Part shown: positions 59,289 through 64,000 of the stretch, in pieces
Layout: every line of letters starts with the position of its first letter
How positions within the stretch are numbered: the first letter of the stretch is position 1
Origin: Actinoplanes octamycinicus
Lineage (GTDB): Bacteria > Actinomycetota > Actinomycetes > Mycobacteriales > Micromonosporaceae
Direction: 5' to 3'
DNA: 64,000 bases
Assembly: GCF_014205225.1 (NCBI RefSeq)
Contig: NZ_JACHNB010000001.1
Location: 62,001-126,000 of the forward strand
Notes under the pieces: model-generated
The model's input: only the letters and a program-made list of their open reading frames with translations
Databases searched by the model: none
What the model was told of the DNA's origin: nothing
Made by a program: the position numbers and the translations under genes

Positions 59289-59545
59289 CGTGGCGGGTGC
59301 CGGGCCGGTTGGGCGTGGCGGGTGCCGGGACGGCCGGCTGGGCGTGGCGGGTGCCGGGACGGCCAGTCGGACGTGGCGGGCGCCGGGACGGCCAGTCGGA
59401 CGTGGCGGGCGCCGGGACGGCCAGTCGGACGTGGCGGGCGCCGGGACGGCCAGTCGGACGTGGCGGGCGCCGGGACGGCCAGTCGGGCGTGGCGGGCGCC
59501 GGGACGGCCAGTCGGGCGTGGCGGGTGCCGGGACGGGATGGTGGG
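59289..59545. repeat. 29-bp tandem repeat, nine units
   Basis: CGTGGCGGG(C/T)GCCGGGACGG with the next nine bases recurs at 59289, 59314, 59343, 59372, 59401, 59430, 59459, 59488 and 59517. Steps are all 29 except one of 25. Units are head to tail without spacers. Confidence 0.93.
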
Positions 59546-59572
59546 GTTGATCTCCGGGACCACCCACGGACC

Positions 59573-59662
59573 GTGAAGAGGGCGGCGATTGCTTTGGACG
59601 CGCAGCGGCCAGATCGCCGGGCTCGGCCCGCGCGGGAGCATGCGATCCGTACCCCGGCGGAC
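59573..59662 (+). repeat. Uninterrupted copy of the dispersed repeat split by IS110 at 29276-30699
   Basis: 59573-59633 matches 30700-30761 (opposite strand) and 59634-59662 matches 29275-29247 (opposite strand). Here the two halves are contiguous, ending the left half with GGCCCGCGC and starting the right half with GGGAGCATGCG. A REP-like stem CGGCGATT/GATCGCCG can form. Confidence 0.78.
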
Positions 59663-59823
59663 CTGCGCATCAAAAGAATTTGATCTTGATGGTGGGAATT
59701 GACGGGTGCGGATGCCGACGGCGATCAGGGTGGCGTGGTCCGGAGGATGCGGCCAGGTGAGGCTCGTCCGACGGCGGCGACCGCGGGGATCGGCGGCCAA
59801 CTCGGGTGAGGCAGACTGCAGGC

Positions 59824-60576
59824 GTGCGGAAGATCTACGTGATTGGGATCGGGGCGGGTGACCCGGACCATCTGACCCTGCAGGCGGCCAAGGCGATCGG
59901 GCGGACCGATGTGTTCTTTCTGCTGGACAAGGGCGAGGCCAAGCAGAGTCTGATCGATCTGCGGGAGCGGCTGATCCGTGGGTATTCGCACCCGCGCAAG
60001 CGGATCGTCGAGGGGCGGGACCCTGATCGGGATCGGACACCGGCGGATTACACCGGGACGATCGCGGACTGGCGGACGCGGCGGTCGCAGGTGATCGAGG
60101 AGCTGATCGCCGAGCATCTGAAGGACGACGAGATCGGGTCGATCCTGGTGTGGGGCGACCCGTCGCTGTACGACTCGACGATCGCGATCCTCGAGGAGAT
60201 CCTCGGGCGGGGGGCGGTGACCTTCGAGTTCGAGGTGATTCCGGGGATCAGCAGCGTGTCCGCGCTCGCCGCCAAGCACAGGATCGGGCTGAACCGGGTG
60301 GGGCAGCCGTTCCAGGTGACCACCGGGCGGCGGCTGGCCGAGGGCTGGCCGGAGGGCGTCGACGACGTGGTGGTGATGCTGGACGCGCAGCAGGCGTTCA
60401 CCGGGCATCCGGACGCGGAGATCTACTGGGGCGCCTACGTGAGCACCGAGGACGAGATCCTCGCCGCCGGGCGGGTCGCCGACGTCGCGGACGACATCGT
60501 GGCGACCCGCACCGAGGCGCGCGAGCGGCACGGCTGGATCATGGACACCTATCTGCTGCGGCGGCGGCCGCACTAG
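59824..60576 (+). CDS. cobF: Precorrin-6A synthase (deacetylating)
   Basis: A 250-residue tetrapyrrole methylase of the aerobic cobalamin pathway. Markers: IYVIGIGAGDPDHLTLQAAK (SAM-binding glycine-rich start), FLLDKGEAKQSLIDLRERLI, SILVWGDPSLYDSTIAILEE, FEVIPGISSVSALAAKH, VVVMLDAQQAFT. CobF methylates precorrin-5 at C1 with loss of acetate, giving precorrin-6A. GTG 59824 gives the expected start; a GTG 18 bases earlier is possible. cobN is encoded 1.7 kb away and cbiZ elsewhere in the window. Confidence 0.93.
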   Translation: MRKIYVIGIGAGDPDHLTLQAAKAIGRTDVFFLLDKGEAKQSLIDLRERLIRGYSHPRKRIVEGRDPDRDRTPADYTGTIADWRTRRSQVIEELIAEHLKDDEIGSILVWGDPSLYDSTIAILEEILGRGAVTFEFEVIPGISSVSALAAKHRIGLNRVGQPFQVTTGRRLAEGWPEGVDDVVVMLDAQQAFTGHPDAEIYWGAYVSTEDEILAAGRVADVADDIVATRTEARERHGWIMDTYLLRRRPH

Positions 60577-60588
60577 TCCCGCCGCCAC

Positions 60589-60815
60589 AGGCACGGCCGG
60601 AGGTACAGGCACGGCCGGTCGTCACAGGCTCGGCCGGCTGGCGCAGGCACGGCCGGGCGTCAGAGGCACGGCCGGGCGTCAGAGGCACGGCCGGCTGGCG
60701 CAGGCACGGCTGGGCGTCACAGGCTCGGCCGGCGGGCGCATGCGGCAGTCCGTCACAGGCGCGGCCGGCTGGCGCAGGCACGGCAGGCCGTCACGGGCAC
60801 GGCCGGCCGGAGCGA
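60589..60815. repeat. About twelve 18-19-bp tandem repeats after cobF
   Basis: AGGC(A/T)CGGCCGG recurs at 60589, 60607, 60626, 60645, 60664, 60683, 60702, 60721, 60757, 60776 and 60795, steps of 18-19 with one double step. It fills the gap between convergent cobF and the sigma-factor gene; the rest of the gap to 60882 holds nothing recognisable. Confidence 0.85.
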
Positions 60816-60882
60816 ACCGGCCGCCGGAGCGAACCGGCCCGCTGGCGCAGACCGACCGGCCGGCGCTGGCCGCGCGGGGCGG

Positions 60883-61707
60883 TCAGTTCAGCAGCTCGAT
60901 CGCGATCGACTCGTCCGGGTTCATGATCGAGTCGATCGCGATGATGCGGCCGCCGGCCACCGTGAAGCTGAGCGCGATCCGCAAGCCCTGCTCGGTGCGG
61001 ACGAACGCACCAGCCGCGCCGTCGATGAGCGCCGGCATCGCGGCCTGGGCGCGCCCGGAGAAGAACCGCGCCGCCTCGTCCGCGCCGCGCAGCCCGACCC
61101 GCCCGTCGCCGCCGCGCATCACCACGTCCGGGTCGAGCAGCGCGAGCAGGCCGGCGAAGTCACCACCGCGGGCGGCGGCCAGGAACGCGTCGACGATCTG
61201 CCGTTGCCGTGCCGCGTCCGCCGCGCCGGCCGGGGAGCCGCCCTGCACCCGGCGCCGGGCCCGGCTGGCCAGCTGTCGGGCGGCGGCCGGGCTGCGCCCG
61301 ACCACCGTGGCGATCTCCTCGAAGGAGACCGCGAACAGGTCGTGGAGCACGAACGCGAGGCGTTCGGCCGGGGTGAGCGTTTCCAGGACGACGGTGAGCG
61401 CCGCCCCCACCGAATCGGCCAGCATCGCCTCCCGTTCCGGGTCCTCGGCGCTGGGCAGCTCGGTGACCGGCGGCTCCTCCCGGCGGGACGCCCGGGACCG
61501 GAGCATGTCCAGGCAGACCCGGCTGAGCACGGTGGTCAGCCAGGCCGGCAGGTTGTCGACCGCGTCGCCGCCGGTCCGGCTCAACCGCAGCCAGGTCTCC
61601 TGCACGGCGTCCTCGGCCTCGGCGCCGGAGCCGAGCATCCGGTAGGCCACCGCCCGCAGCCGCCCCCGGTTCGCCTCGAACTCGGCGGCCAGCAGCTCAT
61701 CACCCAT
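60883..61707 (-). CDS. ECF41-like sigma factor with C-terminal SnoaL-like domain
   Basis: A 274-residue sigma-70-family ECF factor. Sigma region 2: RLRAVAYRMLGSGAEAEDAV, QETWLRLSRTG, LPAWLTTVLSRVCLDMLRSR. Region 4: LTPAERLAFVLHDLFAVSFE, EIATVVGRSPAAARQLASRA. From about residue 155 a SnoaL-like domain with LLALLDPDVVMRGGDGRVG, ending IIAIDSIMNPDESIAIELLN; NPDES recalls the NPDKL motif of ECF41. ECF41 factors are autoregulated through their C-terminal domain and lie next to carboxymuconolactone decarboxylase, oxidoreductase or epimerase genes, as here. ATG 61707 lies just downstream of an ECF41-type promoter. Confidence 0.9.
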   Translation of the reverse strand: MGDELLAAEFEANRGRLRAVAYRMLGSGAEAEDAVQETWLRLSRTGGDAVDNLPAWLTTVLSRVCLDMLRSRASRREEPPVTELPSAEDPEREAMLADSVGAALTVVLETLTPAERLAFVLHDLFAVSFEEIATVVGRSPAAARQLASRARRRVQGGSPAGAADAARQRQIVDAFLAAARGGDFAGLLALLDPDVVMRGGDGRVGLRGADEAARFFSGRAQAAMPALIDGAAGAFVRTEQGLRIALSFTVAGGRIIAIDSIMNPDESIAIELLN

Positions 61708-61720
61708 TTTTCGGTCCCCC

Positions 61721-61747
61721 TGTCACATCTGCACGACGCGGCGCGTC
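61721..61747 (+). promoter_or_regulatory. ECF41-type promoter of the AhpD-like gene
   Basis: TGTCACA at 61721-61727, exactly 16 bases, CGTC at 61744-61747: an exact match to the published ECF41 promoter TGTCACA-N16-CGTC, pointing to the AhpD-like gene whose ATG is at 61793. Confidence 0.88.
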
Positions 61748-61755
61748 ACAGGTCC

Positions 61756-61782
61756 GACGAAGCAAGTCCCACCGATGTGACA
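61756..61782 (-). promoter_or_regulatory. ECF41-type promoter of the sigma-factor gene
   Basis: On the minus strand TGTCACA (61782-61776), exactly 16 bases, CGTC (61759-61756), again an exact match to TGTCACA-N16-CGTC, pointing to the sigma-factor ATG at 61707. The two divergent promoters are back to back within 62 bases, each -35 flanked by the same CCTGTCACATC. Confidence 0.88.
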
Positions 61783-61792
61783 GGAGCGAATC

Positions 61793-62248
61793 ATGGAACC
61801 GCGCCTCAAGAAGACCGCCCCGCAGCCGGACGTGACCAAAGCGGTGAACCTGCTCTACAAGTCGGCTTTCTCGGCCGGGGTGCCGAAGACCGTGCTGGAG
61901 CTGGTGCACCTGCGGGCCAGCCAGATCAACGGGTGCGCGCCGTGCGCCGACTCGGGCGCGCGGAGCATGCGGCAGGCCGGCGAGACCGACGACCGGCTGT
62001 TCGCGGTGCCGGTGTGGCGGGAGACGCCGTATTTCACCGAGCCGGAGCGGGCCGCGCTGGCGCTGTCGGAATACGCCACGAGGCTCGCCGACCGGCCCGA
62101 CCCCGTCCCGGACGCGATCTGGGACGAGGCCGCGAAGCACTTCACCGACGAGCAGCTGGGGGCGATCGTGCTGTGGATCGCCACCAGCAACTTCTTCAAC
62201 CGGATCAACGTGACCACCCGGCAGCAGGCCCCGCAGGTGTGGGGTTGA
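61793..62248 (+). CDS. AhpD/carboxymuconolactone decarboxylase-like protein
   Basis: A 151-residue AhpD-fold protein: PDVTKAVNLLYKSAFSAGVP, LELVHLRASQINGCAPCADS, GARSMRQAGETDDRLFAVPV, ALALSEYATRLAD, IVLWIATSNFFNRINVTTRQ. The CxxC pair of AhpD-like peroxidase proteins is present (CAPC), but the histidine usually four residues after the second Cys is a glycine (CADSG). It probably acts in a thiol/peroxide reaction in the ECF41 stress regulon. ATG 61793 follows the AGGAGCG site. Convergent with cobN. Confidence 0.88.
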   Translation: MEPRLKKTAPQPDVTKAVNLLYKSAFSAGVPKTVLELVHLRASQINGCAPCADSGARSMRQAGETDDRLFAVPVWRETPYFTEPERAALALSEYATRLADRPDPVPDAIWDEAAKHFTDEQLGAIVLWIATSNFFNRINVTTRQQAPQVWG

Positions 62249-62258
62249 GCCCGGTGGA

Positions 62259-64000
62259 TCAGGCGTCTTCGAGGTCGCCCTCGGTCTCGAGGTAGAGCTG
62301 CTGGAGCGCGGCCAGCGTGTCCGGCGACGGCGAGTCCCAGAGCTTGCGGTCGGCCGCCTCCAGCAGGCGCTCGGTGATGCCGTGCAGCGCCCACGGGTTC
62401 GACTTGCGCATGAACTCCTGGTTCTCGGCGTCGAGGGCGTAGGTCGTGGCGAGCTGCTCGTACATCCAGTCGGTGACCACGCCGGCGGTCGCGTCGTACC
62501 CGAAGAGGTAGTCGACGGTGGCGGCCAGCTCGAAAGCGCCCTTGTAACCGTGCCGCCGCATGGCGGCGATCCAGCGCGGGTTCACCACCCGGGCGCGGAA
62601 GATCCGCGCGGTCTCCTCGGTCAGGCTGCGGGTCCGCGTCGCGTCCGGGTTGGTGGAATCGCCGATGTACGCCGCCGGCGCCCGCCCGGTCAGCGCCCGC
62701 ACCGTGGCGATCATGCCGCCGTGGTACTGGAAGTAGTCGTCGGAGTCGGCGATGTCGTGCTCGCGGGTGTCGATGTTCTTCGCGGCGACGTCGATGCGAC
62801 GGTACGCGTTCTCCATGTCGCCCCGGGCCGGGACGCCGTCCAGATCCCGCCCGTAGGCGAACCCGCCCCACACCGCGTAGACCTCGGCGAGGTCGGCGTC
62901 GTCCCGCCAGTTCCGGCTGTCGATCAGGGGCAGGATGCCGGCGCCGTAGGCACCCGGGCGGGACCCGAAGATCCGGGTGGTGGCCCGCCGCCAGTCGCCG
63001 TGCTCGCCCTGGTCGCGCAGGGCGTGCTCGCGCACGTAGTTGTCCGGCTCGTCCAGCTCGGCGACCAGCTGGACGGCGTCGTCGAGCATCGCCACGACGT
63101 GCGGGAACGCGTCCCGGAAGAAGCCCGAGATGCGGATCGTGACGTCGATCCGCGGGCGGCCCAGCTCTTCCCGGGCGATCGGCTCCAGGCCGGTGACCCG
63201 CCGGGAGGCCGGGTCCCAGATCGGGCGGACTCCGATCAGCGCCAGCACCTCGGCGATGTCGTCGCCGGCGGTGCGCATGGCGCTGGTGCCCCAGGCGGAG
63301 AGGCCGACCGATTTCGGCCAGTCGCCGTAGTCGGCGCGGTAGCGAGCGAGCAGCGAGTCGGCCATCGCCTGGCCGGTCTCCCAGGCGAGCGCGCTGGGGA
63401 TGGCCTTCGGGTCGACCGAGTAGAAGTTGCGGCCGGTGGGCAGCACGTTGATCAGGCCGCGGAGCGGGGAGCCGCTGGGGCCGGCCGGGACGTAACCGCC
63501 GTCGAGGGCGTGCAGGACGTTGGTCAGCTCGTCGGTGGTGCGGGCGAGCCTCGGGACGACTTCTTGGGCGGCGAACCGAAGAACCTTCCGGACGTCGTCA
63601 TTGTCCGAGATCTCGGACACGTCGGTCGGCCAGCCGGCCTCTTCCATCTTGGTGATCAGCGCCCGCGCCTGCTCCTCGATCGCGTCGGTCTCCGCGGTCG
63701 TGGCTTGGTCGGCGAGGCCCAGCGCCTCCCGCAGGCCGGGCAGCGCGGCGACCTGGCCGGCCCACATCTGCCGGGCGCGGAGCATGGCCAGCACCAGGTT
63801 GATCCGGGCCTCGCCGGTCGGCGCGGCGCCGAGCACGTGCAGGCCGTCCCGGATCTGCACGTCCTTGACCTCACACAGCCATCCGTCGATGTGCATGATG
63901 AAGTCGTCGAACGCCTCGTCGTCCGGGCGATGCTCCTGGCCCAGGTCGTGGTCCATCTTGGCGGCCTGGATCAGGGTCCAGATCTGCGCCCGGATGGCCG
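62259..64000 (-). CDS. cobN: Cobaltochelatase subunit CobN, C-terminal 580 residues (5' end outside window)
   Basis: The frame stays open to the window edge (AQIWTLIQAAKMDHDLGQ), so this is the C-terminal part of a larger protein; full CobN is about 1200 residues. The segment shows the CobN magnesium-chelatase-H-like features: PTGRNFYSVDPKAIPS, LSAWGTSAMRTAGDDIAEVL, ITVRISGFFRDAFPHVV-like text (DVTIRISGFFRDAFPHVVAM), TRIFGSRPGAYGAGILPLID, AYIGDSTNPDATRTRSLTEE, HGYKGAFELAATVDYLFGYD. With CobS and CobT it inserts Co2+ into hydrogenobyrinate diamide using ATP. Position next to cobF fits the aerobic cobalamin pathway. Confidence 0.95.
   Translation of the reverse strand, partial: AIRAQIWTLIQAAKMDHDLGQEHRPDDEAFDDFIMHIDGWLCEVKDVQIRDGLHVLGAAPTGEARINLVLAMLRARQMWAGQVAALPGLREALGLADQATTAETDAIEEQARALITKMEEAGWPTDVSEISDNDDVRKVLRFAAQEVVPRLARTTDELTNVLHALDGGYVPAGPSGSPLRGLINVLPTGRNFYSVDPKAIPSALAWETGQAMADSLLARYRADYGDWPKSVGLSAWGTSAMRTAGDDIAEVLALIGVRPIWDPASRRVTGLEPIAREELGRPRIDVTIRISGFFRDAFPHVVAMLDDAVQLVAELDEPDNYVREHALRDQGEHGDWRRATTRIFGSRPGAYGAGILPLIDSRNWRDDADLAEVYAVWGGFAYGRDLDGVPARGDMENAYRRIDVAAKNIDTREHDIADSDDYFQYHGGMIATVRALTGRAPAAYIGDSTNPDATRTRSLTEETARIFRARVVNPRWIAAMRRHGYKGAFELAATVDYLFGYDATAGVVTDWMYEQLATTYALDAENQEFMRKSNPWALHGITERLLEAADRKLWDSPSPDTLAALQQLYLETEGDLEDA

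Larger units (their letters stand above)
58701..59823. other. 1.1-kb intergenic region of stacked repeats, no credible gene
   Basis: Between dinB and cobF lie, in order, the 60-bp array, a degenerate zone, the 29-bp array and an intact copy of the dispersed repeat. Long open frames cross it on both strands, but they are low-complexity, have no family resemblance and arise from extreme GC content. Confidence 0.7.

Noticed and set aside
59289..59545. 29-bp repeats considered as a CRISPR array
   Set aside because: Units are directly head to tail with no unique spacers, and no cas gene is near.
58801..59690. Long low-complexity frames on both strands across the dinB-cobF gap
   Set aside because: They consist of the 60-bp and 29-bp repeats, show no domain or signal, and the dinB frame clearly stops at 58700.

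Overview
The window is high-GC actinobacterial DNA. Its gene content fits Actinoplanes or a close relative in Micromonosporaceae, though this is inferred from content rather than a marker gene. The supporting signs are F420-type oxidoreductases, a mycothiol-type DinB-fold protein, an Acg-type nitroreductase, NarL-type two-component pairs, a perfect HspR (HAIR) operator, ECF41-type promoters and cobalamin genes. Many starts are GTG and many genes overlap by 4 bases. No tRNA, rRNA, CRISPR array or prophage was recognised.

Layout. 1-4122: a truncated methyltransferase, an SRPBCC protein and a large RING-finger/TerD-like protein. 4286-8577: a three-gene redox-signalling operon (NAD kinase-GNAT fusion, receiver-thioredoxin-reductase-like fusion, cyclic-nucleotide-binding histidine kinase). 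8717-15466: a HAD phosphatase, small genes, a methyltransferase, CbiZ, an Acg-like nitroreductase and a membrane sulfatase-like protein. 15534-19871: a TetR regulator with an operator at its start and a heterodimeric ABC exporter. 19891-29028: an orphan antitoxin and two giant secreted Calx-beta proteins; the second is preceded by a clear c-di-GMP-I riboswitch. 29276-30699: an IS110-family element inserted in a dispersed repeat whose empty copy lies at 59573. 31029-36326: two ABC-2 transporter units, one joined to a histidine kinase/response regulator pair with a ladder of 14-codon mini-ORFs between them. 36499-46893: RNase HI, MarR and DinB-fold proteins, a 107-bp tandem array, a solute-binding lipoprotein, an MFS/ArsR pair, a nickel-binding protein and a LAL regulator. 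47394-50102: a GGDEF-EAL protein. 50225-57301: a NarL-type pair, SMI1, LigD-type polymerase, small membrane proteins, F420-type enzymes, a CBM6 protein and Hsp20. 57528-64000: DNA polymerase IV, three minisatellites, cobF, an ECF41-like sigma factor with a divergent AhpD-like gene, and the C-terminal part of cobN.

How the parts connect. Second-messenger control is suggested by the c-di-GMP riboswitch on a secreted matrix-type protein plus a GGDEF-EAL enzyme with an intact EAL site. Redox signalling is suggested by the 4286-8577 operon. Cobalamin functions are spread over cbiZ, cobF and cobN. At least seven unrelated tandem-repeat families occupy intergenic gaps, mostly at gene 3' ends.
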